Origin: Janthinobacterium sp. LM6
GTDB lineage: Bacteria; Pseudomonadota; Gammaproteobacteria; Burkholderiales; Burkholderiaceae_D
DNA length: 64,000 nt
Direction of reading: 5' to 3'
Assembly (NCBI RefSeq): GCF_002002885.1
Contig: NZ_CP019510.1
Span: forward strand, 3,472,001-3,536,000
Shown piece after piece: positions 33,204 through 40,679 of the stretch. Every line of letters starts with the position of its first letter. Position 1 is the stretch's first letter. Both the position numbers and the translations under genes were made by a program. The notes below the pieces were generated by a model. That model was not told where the DNA came from and did not search any database. It saw only the letters and a program-made list of their open reading frames with translations.

Positions 33204-34583
33204 TTACGGCAGGGTCTTCAGCACATTCTTCGTCGGCACGGAGAAATTATAGTTGTCGTGCCGGTCCCAGTTGATCGACCACGTCATCACGCCGCGGAAG
33301 TCCGGATACGCCTGCAGCGGCTTGATGGTGCCGCAATTGAGCAGGCGCGTCAGACAATTCAGGGCATTGCTGACGTCGGCATTCGTCGTAAAACCCGAAC
33401 CGGCCGAGCTGCGGCCCGACGGCACGCCGAAGCCCACCTGGTCCGGACGCAGGCCGGCGAAGGTATTGCCGCCATAATTGAATCCCTCGATCAGCATGCG
33501 CGCCGTGGCCACCAGCTGGTCGGCCGAGCCCGCCTTGATGGCGCCCGTGGCGTACGGCGTGTAGATGTCGCCATTGTTGTAGTACTGCGGATGCAGCACC
33601 GTCAGCTCGCTGCGCAAGGCATTGATGATGGGAATGTAGGCGCCCCAGATGCTGCCGTAGCTCGTGTAGCCCCCTTCCACATACACCCATTCCGGCGCCA
33701 TCGACAAATAAAAGCTGCTGCCGACCTTGGTTTTCAGGTTTTTCACGGCGATCGGCAGATAGGTCTGGATGGCCGCGCCCTGCGCCACGCCGTTTTCCAG
33801 GTCCAGGTCGATGCCGTCGAAGCCATATTTCGTGATGATGGCGTACAGGCTGTTGGTGAAATTCGTCGCTTCGGCCGTGTTGCCGACGGAAACCGAGCCG
33901 TTTTGCCCGCCCAGCGACAGGATGACTTTCTTGCCCTTGGCCCGCTTGGCGGCCACGTCGGCGATGAATTGCGCTTCCGTGCCCGCGCCCGGATCGATGG
34001 TCAGGCTGACATTGCCGCCGCCCGCGTTGTCGCCGAACGAGACGACGATCACGTCCCAGTCATCGCTGACCTGGCTGATCGGATACGTGGCGCCGCTGGG
34101 GTTGGTGAAGTTGTGCCAGTAGCCGATCAGCGCGTGTTTGGCCAGGCCGGTGGGCGTCGGAGTTGGCGTGGGTGTCGGAGTTGGTGTAGGTGTAGGCGTC
34201 GGTGTCGGGGTGGGAGTCGGCGTAGGTGTCGGGGTAGGCGTGGGTGTCGGCGTTGGGGTAGGAGTCGGCGTCGGCGTGCCGCAGTCTCCCACCGCCGTCC
34301 AGGGCTGGCCGCTGCCGGCGCCGCCGCTGCTGGTCGACGGGTTATTGCCTTGCGTCCACCAGTTGGCCGTGTAATTGACGTTGTTGTAGCTGGCCTGGCC
34401 GCCGCCGTTGTAGGCGGTGCCGCTATTCCACGGTGTGTAGCAGGCCACTGCTGCGGTCGCGCCGGCCAGCAGCTGGCTTGCGCCGCCGCTGGATCCGTCG
34501 CCGCTGCCGCCGCCGCAGGCCGCCAGGGTGCCGCCGAAGAGGGTAAGGATGAGGGTATTCATGACTGTCCGGTTCACTTGCAT
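33204..34583 (-). CDS. GH18 chitinase lipoprotein with chitin-binding module and Thr-Pro linker
   Basis: 459 residues. A lipobox (GGTLAACGGG, Cys23) suggests a lipoprotein. Residues 47-101 form a CBM5/12 chitin-binding module (CYTPWNSGTAYNGGGQASYNN, then YTANWWTQGNNP). A linker of about 21 Thr-Pro dipeptides follows (DNA 34150-34278). The GH18 barrel begins HALIGYWHN, contains the catalytic DGIDLDLE, and ends with MTWSINWDRHD. It hydrolyses chitin at the cell surface or outside. AAGGAG is directly adjacent to the ATG and six bases from a GTG at 34577, so the GTG may be the real start; ATG 34562 is another option. Confidence 0.85.
   Translation of the reverse strand: MQVNRTVMNTLILTLFGGTLAACGGGSGDGSSGGASQLLAGATAAVACYTPWNSGTAYNGGGQASYNNVNYTANWWTQGNNPSTSSGGAGSGQPWTAVGDCGTPTPTPTPTPTPTPTPTPTPTPTPTPTPTPTPTPTPTPTPTPTGLAKHALIGYWHNFTNPSGATYPISQVSDDWDVIVVSFGDNAGGGNVSLTIDPGAGTEAQFIADVAAKRAKGKKVILSLGGQNGSVSVGNTAEATNFTNSLYAIITKYGFDGIDLDLENGVAQGAAIQTYLPIAVKNLKTKVGSSFYLSMAPEWVYVEGGYTSYGSIWGAYIPIINALRSELTVLHPQYYNNGDIYTPYATGAIKAGSADQLVATARMLIEGFNYGGNTFAGLRPDQVGFGVPSGRSSAGSGFTTNADVSNALNCLTRLLNCGTIKPLQAYPDFRGVMTWSINWDRHDNYNFSVPTKNVLKTLP
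34150..34278 (-). repeat. Microsatellite coding the Thr-Pro linker
   Basis: About 129 bases of a degenerate ACNCCN hexamer array on the minus strand encode roughly 21 Thr-Pro pairs inside the chitinase. The antisense (Gly-Val)n frame is a by-product. Slippage would change linker length in six-base steps without shifting the frame. Confidence 0.75.
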
Positions 34584-34837
34584 CTCCTTGTGTATTTTTT
34601 AGCATGGCCGGGCGGCTGGACACCGTCCGATTTTTCAGAGTGCAAGCATTGCAGGTGGTAGTCAACTGGTTTTGTTCTTTGCGCAAGATCACAATACCAG
34701 TTACGGCATTACCCCAGGAGATGGGCGATGCGGGCCATACCAGTGCCTGTTTTCCAGTGCGCTGGTATGGTGTCCGACAATGGCGCCGGGAGCAGGGCGG
34801 GGAAGGGAGGAGGACGCCGGGCAAGCTCTTGCGGCGG

Positions 34838-36442
34838 CTACGGCGCCGTTTTCTTGCGTAAATCGGCATACGGCACGCGCGACAGATCCAGCAGCAACTG
34901 CGTCAAGGCCACGGTTTCGCGCTGCATCAGCCGGTAGTCCGTCTGGGTCACCGTGCCGATGCCATAGCTGAACTGGTAGGTCGGCGCCTTGAGGTAATTT
35001 ATCGTGGGTATGCCTTGCGCAGCCCGCAACGTCCGGCCTGCATCGGGCCAGGCGGCACTCTTCGCACTGCCATCGCCGCCGGCATTGGCAGGCGGCAACA
35101 CGAACGCGGGCGCCACATTGGCGTGCCTGAGCATGGCGGATGCTGCGTCCATCAGGGCCGGTGTGCGCGGCGAAAACAGGGCGGCCGGCTCGGACCTGCC
35201 CGTGAGATGCAAATAGCCGTCGCTGTGGGGCAGCACTTCCATCGCCCCCAGTTGCCCGATGGTGAGCATCGCGGCCATGCGCTGCGTCAAGCCGTCGTCC
35301 TTGTGCCGGTCCATGAACTGCCCGGTGCCCGCGCCGCCCGCGAGATGACCGCCCGTCAGCAGCAGCATGACGCTGCGCGGCAAGCTGTCCTGCGGCAGGC
35401 GCGTCAGGTACTGGGCCATGTCGACGATGGCGTTCGGCCCATTGGTTTCCAGTCCGTTCGTGCCATCCGTGTAGCTGTTGAGTACCATCAATTCCTCGGA
35501 CTTGCCGGGGATGATGCCGATCAAATTGCGCGTCTGCACCTGCCGCACGGTGGCCGCCATGGTCAGCCGCAACACAGGCGCCGTGCCCGCCAGCACGCGT
35601 TCGCGCAGGCGCTGGCCACGGCCGCGGTCGACAAACACGCCTGGCAACCGGCGCACCACGCCGTCGCACGGTGCATACAGGCCGTCCGCCGACAGGGAAG
35701 GCGTATCCAGAATCACGATCACGCCCGCCGCGCCGGCCGCCTGCAGGCTGTCCAGCAAAGCGATGAACGGACCCAGCATCTGGAACGGGCGCGCATATGG
35801 CGTGTCCGCTTCCATGGCGTGGTCCGGGTCGTGGACGTGCATGGCCGCCTGGTGGAAAACCTGGCCCTTCCACGCCGCTTTGGGCATCTCGACGAGCACC
35901 AGCTTGCCCGCCAGGCTGGCATCGGGCTTGCTGTCTGGCGCCAGGTAGACGATGCGTCCCGCAATGCCGGACGGCGGCGTGACGCCCGAATACGGAATGT
36001 AGCCAGCCGAAGGCAGTACACCGGGCCGCTCGCCATCGAGCACTTCCAGGCCCCAGTGTTCCGCCTCCACCGACCATTGCTGCAAGTTCACCGGTTCAAA
36101 GCGCAGTTGTTTGACACCGGCGCGCAGCAGACGTTCATGCAGCGCGTCGATATAGGCTTCATGCCGGGGCGATCCCGTGGCGCGCAGGTTGCGCTCGTCG
36201 AGGTCGTATTGCCAGTCCACCAGCTGTTTCCTGGACAGCAATTGCGCGGCGTCGACCGTCACGGCAGCCGATGCAGGCAGGGCGCGCGCAGGCCATGGAC
36301 CGGGCTTGCTGGCACAGGCGGACAGAGCTGCCGCGACGGCCAGCGCGGCGCCTACACGCAGCAGCCAGCGCGAAAGTTGGCAGGACGACAACAAGGAGCG
36401 ACGTGCCTGCGCCACGAAAACATCTTGATACTTTGCTTTCAT
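34838..36442 (-). CDS. M28-like lipoprotein with PA-type insert and atypical active site
   Basis: 534 residues. The N-terminus has a hydrophobic segment ending in LSACAS (lipobox). Residues about 150-290 look like a protease-associated (PA) insert (GRIVYLAPDSKPDASLAGKLVLVEM, later AAGAAGVIVILDTPSL). The following block, NLIGIIPGKSEELMVLNSYTDGTNGLETNGPNAIVDMAQYL, aligns with the M28 region where zinc peptidases carry H-x-D and D-D-N. Here His is replaced by Ser and DDN by ETN, and the EE pair is not evident. It may be a non-peptidase or metal-free relative. Start chosen at MKAKYQDV. Confidence 0.6.
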   Translation of the reverse strand: MKAKYQDVFVAQARRSLLSSCQLSRWLLRVGAALAVAAALSACASKPGPWPARALPASAAVTVDAAQLLSRKQLVDWQYDLDERNLRATGSPRHEAYIDALHERLLRAGVKQLRFEPVNLQQWSVEAEHWGLEVLDGERPGVLPSAGYIPYSGVTPPSGIAGRIVYLAPDSKPDASLAGKLVLVEMPKAAWKGQVFHQAAMHVHDPDHAMEADTPYARPFQMLGPFIALLDSLQAAGAAGVIVILDTPSLSADGLYAPCDGVVRRLPGVFVDRGRGQRLRERVLAGTAPVLRLTMAATVRQVQTRNLIGIIPGKSEELMVLNSYTDGTNGLETNGPNAIVDMAQYLTRLPQDSLPRSVMLLLTGGHLAGGAGTGQFMDRHKDDGLTQRMAAMLTIGQLGAMEVLPHSDGYLHLTGRSEPAALFSPRTPALMDAASAMLRHANVAPAFVLPPANAGGDGSAKSAAWPDAGRTLRAAQGIPTINYLKAPTYQFSYGIGTVTQTDYRLMQRETVALTQLLLDLSRVPYADLRKKTAP

Positions 36443-37140
36443 AATTACCTGTAAATCCTTGATTTCATTGTTATGTGTAGTTGCGAAAGTCATCGAGGAA
36501 GTCAAGGCATGCCCGGCAGAGAGATAAGGCGGGCAATCTTACACGAGCAAGTCCCGGCACGCAGATTCTTATGGATTTGCAATGCAATCGTGGGCAAGGT
36601 GGACGATGGCGGCGTACTGCTCGGACTGCTTTAGATCCGGGCGCCAGCGTGATGCAAGCCGTCCGGCAGGCGATTGCTGGGGCCGTACACACTGCGCTGC
36701 GCCGTCAACGCGCCGCATCCGTCGTGCCATGCCTGGCCGGGTCCATCGACATGGCCCGCATGGACAGTATGGCCGCGGCGCAAGCCAAACCCGCCGGCGC
36801 ACGGCAGCCGTGGCAGAGCGCGGCCGAAGTTGCGCGGCCATACAGACACGCCAGACCTGCGGCCAGGCACGGCGCAAACCAGCGCTGCAGCGTGGCAGGC
36901 CAAGTCGCGCACGCAGAAGCGCCAGCATTGCACCGGTAGACGGGCACGCAGCGCAGCATGCGGCAGCAAACGCCAGGAATCCTGCGCGCCAGCCTGGAAC
37001 TGGCCAGCGTATCGAAGCACAAAGGGATTGCGCGAAACCATGGCGAAAAAGTCCCGGCGCCAGGGGCGCGCGCAAAGGGCTAAAATCGCATTTGCGATTG
37101 TACAAGTTGCAAAAATGGGCATTTGACGAATTCGTCCATA
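36443..37140. other. GC-rich stretch without a supported gene, next to the dif-like site
   Basis: About 700 bases between the M28-like gene and the dif-like site. Several overlapping long frames exist on both strands because stop codons are rare in this GC-rich DNA. None has a Shine-Dalgarno, a recognisable domain or a convincing start. One minus-strand frame (36631-37149) has high GC at third positions and could be a decayed or very rapidly evolving gene. A small palindrome lies at 37084-37099. Confidence 0.5.
37084..37099. repeat. Palindrome near the dif-like site
   Basis: AATCGCA and TGCGATT (37084-37090 and 37093-37099) form perfect 7-base arms about 40 bases from the dif-like site. Operator-like in size; role unknown. 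Confidence 0.4.
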
Positions 37141-37168
37141 ACTTCGCATAATTTATATTATGTCAAAT
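37141..37168 (+). other. dif: dif-like XerC/XerD recombination site
   Basis: The 28 bases split into a XerC arm ACTTCGCATAA, a centre TTTATA and a XerD arm TTATGTCAAAT. Against the Escherichia coli dif (XerC arm GGTGCGCATAA, centre TGTATA, XerD arm TTATGTTAAAT) 23 of 28 positions agree, including almost the whole inner core. A filamentous-phage-like gene block begins directly after it, and many inoviruses integrate at dif by using host XerCD. It is either the chromosomal dif or an attL copy. No second copy was found on the far side of the block. Confidence 0.75.
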
Positions 37169-37270
37169 GGCGGATCGAAGCAGGAGATACTTTTGGTGCT
37201 TAGATGTTTTCCTCATGACATGGGTAAGGCAACTTCGCATCCCGCTCGATTGCACCTTAACCATACGTAC

Positions 37271-38005
37271 TCAATAAAGGTCTATTCCTGATTTAACTTC
37301 CTCCAATGCCGCCATAAAGTCCTTATTTTCCTTAAGATATTTTGAGCCATGAAAATCCAAAAATTGAATTGACATCAAAACAAGCCTAAATTGAGCGTAG
37401 TCCGTAAAATTAATAAGGGTTAACAGATGGTCTTTCCTGTCACCGCTAGTAAAGCCATTTTCATCGCTCAATTTCTCTGTAACCATTTTTACGGTAATGT
37501 AGAAGGCACGAAGGATTCCATAAATTTGATCCGTTGAATCAAGAGCCAATAGGAAATTAGCAATCGCAGAATCTTTTGCACCTACCTGCCTAAGCAATTG
37601 CACACCGTCTTCTATGTGAATTATCGCTGCAGCACCACGTTTCTCAGGGGTCTCTCCCTCAATAAAGCTAAACGTGAAATTATCTAACAACAATTTCTGC
37701 GAATTTATCATATTGAAAAATAGAACCCCTAACGACCTCAACTTCTCACTTCTTTTATTTTCACTTAACTCTTTTCGTAGATCCTCATTGGTCTCATTTT
37801 GCAAATTTAGCGACTTTATCAGCAGCATAATAGATATGAAGCTTAAAATTGGGTTGAGCGATCCACCCATATAGTCGCCAAACTGCCCCCATATGGCAAA
37901 TTCTTCCACTGTAGAAGTGCCAGAACCGCAGAACTTTATAGCATATATTAAACCTACTAAGGCCATCGCGATGATGGCAAACAACCTATACCAATTAATC
38001 AACAT
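37271..38005 (-). CDS. Membrane protein resembling putative phage abortive-infection (AbiC-like) proteins
   Basis: 244 residues from ATG 38005 (MLINWYRLFAIIAMALVGLIYAIKF), with GGAGG just upstream. Two N-terminal membrane helices flank WGQFGDYMGGSLNPILSFISIMLLIKSL, a motif typical of the putative abortive-infection family PF16872. A coiled helix (NEDLRKELSENKRSEKLRSLG) then leads to VLFFNMINSQKLLLDNF and a helical C-terminal domain. The start lies inside the end of the upstream 272-residue gene (11-base overlap, ATGTTGATTAA), so translation is coupled. GC is much lower than in the flanking core genes. A defence role is inferred from family and context. Confidence 0.6.
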   Translation of the reverse strand: MLINWYRLFAIIAMALVGLIYAIKFCGSGTSTVEEFAIWGQFGDYMGGSLNPILSFISIMLLIKSLNLQNETNEDLRKELSENKRSEKLRSLGVLFFNMINSQKLLLDNFTFSFIEGETPEKRGAAAIIHIEDGVQLLRQVGAKDSAIANFLLALDSTDQIYGILRAFYITVKMVTEKLSDENGFTSGDRKDHLLTLINFTDYAQFRLVLMSIQFLDFHGSKYLKENKDFMAALEEVKSGIDLY

Positions 38006-38813
38006 TCCCCTCCACAATATATTTAATTATTTTCTTACTATGAAGCCGCACCGGCGAAACCTTAATCCTAATGTGTATATGATTTTCAGGCCTTAATCCG
38101 TTATTGTCATTTAAATTTATAGAGAACTTCTTTTTCCCGACAAGTGAGACAATTTCGTAATCCGTGGAAAACCCGAAAGCCACGGTCTCATTGGCCCCTT
38201 TTATTTGAAGTCTTCCATTTCCGGTTTTGGTATTAAATCTAGTTATTGCAGCTAGTATCTCGATCTCTTCACTGGATCGTTCAAGATCAAGTGTACTGGC
38301 TGATTCCTCGTTAAATTCCACCAGCAATTTTATTCCATCACGTTGCCTTTGTTGAACTCTTACATCATATCCAAAATTCTTTGTGATTGCATGGATGTTG
38401 GTTACTGCAGTAATACGCAATCGGTCCGTGAGTTCTTGAGATATATTTCCAAGAGATCTAATCGTTTCCTGAGCTTTCTCAGATAATTTTGTTACTTCAA
38501 TATAAATAGAATCATTTAGATAATAGGAAAGAATTTCAGCAAAAACAGATTGCCCGATTGCTCTGAGTTTAGCTTTGAGAATTTCATCAAATACGTCGAT
38601 GCTGAATTTTAGACCATAAGACCCTTGAAATGTCCGCTTCATCATCGTGCGAACTGGTGCCTGCGCCGTTTTTCGTATAGGAACTTTACGTTCAAGTACA
38701 GTTTGGGTTATGCATCGTGCAGCGTCAGAAACACCGGTCAATGTGTCCAATCCAGATTTCATATCTACTTCATATTGTTGGGTCTCGATTACAACTTCAA
38801 ATTCCATCGACAT
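37995..38813 (-). CDS. Unknown 272-residue protein coupled to the AbiC-like gene
   Basis: The protein starts MSMEFEVVIETQQYEVDMKSGLDTLTGVSDAARC and has a basic stretch (RKVPIRKTAQAPVRTMMKRTF). A mixed alpha/beta core is followed by a C-terminal beta-rich segment (GRLQIKGANETVAFGFSTDYEIVSLVGKKKFSINLND, then HIHIRIKVSPVRLHSKK). No membrane helix or signal peptide. AAGGAA precedes the ATG. The first half vaguely recalls proteins of the DUF7946 type seen in defence contexts, but this is only an impression. It is AT-rich and overlaps the membrane gene, so the two act as a unit; a cytosolic sensor or regulator for the membrane partner is a reasonable guess. Confidence 0.5.
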   Translation of the reverse strand: MSMEFEVVIETQQYEVDMKSGLDTLTGVSDAARCITQTVLERKVPIRKTAQAPVRTMMKRTFQGSYGLKFSIDVFDEILKAKLRAIGQSVFAEILSYYLNDSIYIEVTKLSEKAQETIRSLGNISQELTDRLRITAVTNIHAITKNFGYDVRVQQRQRDGIKLLVEFNEESASTLDLERSSEEIEILAAITRFNTKTGNGRLQIKGANETVAFGFSTDYEIVSLVGKKKFSINLNDNNGLRPENHIHIRIKVSPVRLHSKKIIKYIVEGNVD

Positions 38814-39025
38814 ATATTCCTTCTTAAGGCCTCAAATGTTAATTATCATTTGACCTTATTTTTCAATTAAATGCGGCCGCAACCATTTTTACACAGAATG
38901 TAACCAACGTTTCTGTCAGAAGGTGCGGAGGTACTGCCATTCTAACCGCAAAAATTGCTTTAAAGCTACTTTGTGTGATTTAACCAACTAAATTCGCTTC
39001 TGGATTCATCTTTTTGGCTGCTGCA
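38814..39025. promoter_or_regulatory. AT-rich leader of the two-gene module
   Basis: About 210 bases rich in A and T precede the two-gene unit and follow the small Cys-rich gene. Several TA-rich blocks could serve as -10 elements on the minus strand, but no single promoter can be chosen by eye. No gene seen. Confidence 0.35.
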
Positions 39026-39307
39026 CTAAATATCGAAGTCTCCCCGTTTAGCGCGGCTACAGAGGCCATGGCATCGAAACTCGTCCTTAAAACAACGTTC
39101 ACATACTCTCAGCCTAAGACAATAACGAGCCTGTTGCACAGCCCATTTTGGCACTCCTAACATATACATAAAATCACCAAGCATCCTAGTCCTGTTGACC
39201 GCCCGCCAGTTTGTCCGCCTGGAGTTACGAATAATCCAGTACTGATTGCGGAACTCATCCTCAATTTGCTCAAGTAACCGCAGTGAATTAGCGTCAAAAT
39301 TTGCCAT
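39026..39307 (-). CDS. Small Cys-rich basic protein downstream of the replication initiator
   Basis: 93 residues from MANFDANSLRLLEQIEDEFRNQYWII, preceded by GGAGG at good spacing. The middle is strongly basic (RNSRRTNWRAVNRTRM). The C-terminus has five Cys in CLRLRVCERCFKDEFRCHGLC, arranged like a small zinc-binding fold. It begins 40 bases after the rolling-circle initiator stop on the same strand, the position where inoviruses usually carry a small DNA-binding or other early protein. The longer open frame to 39523 is a shadow of the initiator gene. Function unknown. Confidence 0.6.
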   Translation of the reverse strand: MANFDANSLRLLEQIEDEFRNQYWIIRNSRRTNWRAVNRTRMLGDFMYMLGVPKWAVQQARYCLRLRVCERCFKDEFRCHGLCSRAKRGDFDI

Positions 39308-39347
39308 ATCACGTCCCTCCTCCCCGTCAATCAAGGTGGAGTAACTG

Positions 39348-40253
39348 TCAGAACGGACAATCGTCCACCACTTGTGGCAATCCCGGGGCTGTCGCCAGGT
39401 ACACGACGCCGAGATTGTTGTTACACCAAGTCTGTAGGCCGTCCATGCAATAACCTGATAGCGCCTGGAATGCGACCTGCGCAGCGCGCAGCATGTTTGT
39501 ACAAAACGGCACCCGCCATACATCGACTACCGGCACCACGATGCCCCTGGAGCGGAAGTAGCGTTTCTGGTCAAGCGCCCTGCACTGCATTTCCTTGCCA
39601 CAGTATTTCGCTATGTAGCTGGCGATCTTGTGTGCCCCGGCCACACCGAAACCGAAACGGTGCGGGTCGCGCACGTGGACTTGGCCCATCTGCTCACCGT
39701 TCGGGCCGCGCCCCAGGATGCCTTGCCAGATGGAGCGCAGCAGCGCATACATCTGCCTTCCAGCGACAGCCACATGAAAATGCAAAGCGCCACGGGCCTG
39801 TTCCTCGATGACTGCTACATAATGAAATTGTTTATGCTTACCAAGTTTTCGACAAAACGCCTTCCAGTGTTTTAATGCAAGTTCGCGGTCCAGCATGTTT
39901 TCCCTGTAGGTCAACGTCACCATGCGATCAGCGCCGATTTGCTTGCAGCAGAGGCGCACATTCTTTTTTGCGCGTCTGCCCGCATCGTCGTCATTTGCTT
40001 CGCGCTGACTTGATTCGCCGCGTTTCGCTTGTTGTTTCCGCCGCAGCGCTGGACCGATAAAGAAACGTTCCTTAACAACAGTGACTTCGCACTGTCCGTC
40101 TGGAAATACACGACGTCGCGCCGTGTAGGTATCGTTCCAGGTATTCTTAATACCATCATCATTCCAATAGCTGGGCCTGCTTATATCAATATCTTGCTCG
40201 ACAGAAGAGAAATCTATTGACGAAATCGTGCTTTCATCATTTAATTCATTCAT
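39348..40253 (-). CDS. Rolling-circle replication initiator of inovirus type (HUH endonuclease)
   Basis: 301 residues from ATG 40253, which has AGGAG eight bases upstream. Motif 1 is RMVTLTYREN (110-119), motif 2 the metal-binding HFH at 158-160 in GALHFHVAV, and motif 3 the catalytic tyrosine segment YIAKYCGKE (Tyr213, Lys216, Tyr217). Such proteins nick the plus-strand origin to start rolling-circle replication of filamentous phages and small plasmids. The gene appears intact. A degenerate second copy of part of it lies at 42383-42555. It is in a line with the truncated secretin gene upstream and the small Cys-rich gene downstream. Confidence 0.85.
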   Translation of the reverse strand: MNELNDESTISSIDFSSVEQDIDISRPSYWNDDGIKNTWNDTYTARRRVFPDGQCEVTVVKERFFIGPALRRKQQAKRGESSQREANDDDAGRRAKKNVRLCCKQIGADRMVTLTYRENMLDRELALKHWKAFCRKLGKHKQFHYVAVIEEQARGALHFHVAVAGRQMYALLRSIWQGILGRGPNGEQMGQVHVRDPHRFGFGVAGAHKIASYIAKYCGKEMQCRALDQKRYFRSRGIVVPVVDVWRVPFCTNMLRAAQVAFQALSGYCMDGLQTWCNNNLGVVYLATAPGLPQVVDDCPF

Positions 40254-40285
40254 TCGGTACTCCTGTGTGGCAGGGTTATCGAAGG

Positions 40286-40319
40286 CTCCAAGCATTTTGC
40301 CGATGCTTGGAGTTTTTTT
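40286..40319 (+). terminator. Intrinsic terminator hairpin
   Basis: CTCCAAGCAT (40286-40295) pairs perfectly with ATGCTTGGAG (40303-40312) across a 7-base loop and is followed by seven T. It points along the + strand, against the flanking genes, so it may block antisense transcription or be part of a replication signal. Confidence 0.75.
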
Positions 40320-40404
40320 ATGGAAAGAAATAATTAAGTTCTTTAATGCAAGTGCCGAATCTCCTGTGGTGTGCTTAAGTGTCCCTAATATAAATTTAGG
40401 CCGC

Positions 40405-40445
40405 CTTGCGGCGGCCGCCGCTGCTAGCAGCGCGACCGCCGCAAG
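40405..40445. repeat. Extended hairpin, candidate phage origin or packaging signal
   Basis: CTTGCGGCGG (40405-40414) pairs with CCGCCGCAAG (40436-40445). Inside lies the 14-base perfect palindrome CGCTGCTAGCAGCG (40419-40432). The whole can fold as one long stem. No T-tract follows, so termination is unlikely to be its main role. Confidence 0.6.
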
Positions 40446-40679
40446 TTGCCTGTGATAATGTTGTCTTCATGAATGGGGCCTGTATTCGACGTGCTACACC
40501 TGAGAAATAAATAGCCGTAAAGTCTGCCCGCTAAAACTTTTTAAACTATGCGGGCCAGCCGCATCACATACCCACTCAGTCAATGGGCTGTTACCCCAAC
40601 ATCCACAGCCGATTCCAGATACCCAAAAGATTTTGCCCGCCCTGCGGGCCGCTTGTATTGTCAAGGCCATTCAGGGCCG

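Larger units (their letters stand above)
40254..40679. other. Inovirus-like intergenic region with origin-type hairpins
   Basis: This 426-base gap between initiator and secretin genes has no supported gene but unusual structure. It holds a terminator-like hairpin (40286-40319), a long GC hairpin with an internal palindrome (40405-40445), and two GCCCGC/GCGGGC hairpins (40526-40555 and 40635-40649). Filamentous phages keep their replication origins and packaging signal as hairpins in exactly such an intergenic region. Confidence 0.55.

Noticed and set aside
34150-34278. Possible CRISPR-like array because of short regular repeats
   Set aside because: Repeat unit is six bases with no spacers and lies in frame within the chitinase linker.
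34138-34374. Plus-strand (Gly-Val)n open frame
   Set aside because: It is the complement of the Thr-Pro linker microsatellite of the chitinase.
36481-37151. Overlapping long frames on both strands next to the dif-like site
   Set aside because: All frames are compositionally odd, none has a ribosome site or recognisable domain, and several mutually exclusive frames are equally long. A decayed gene remains possible.
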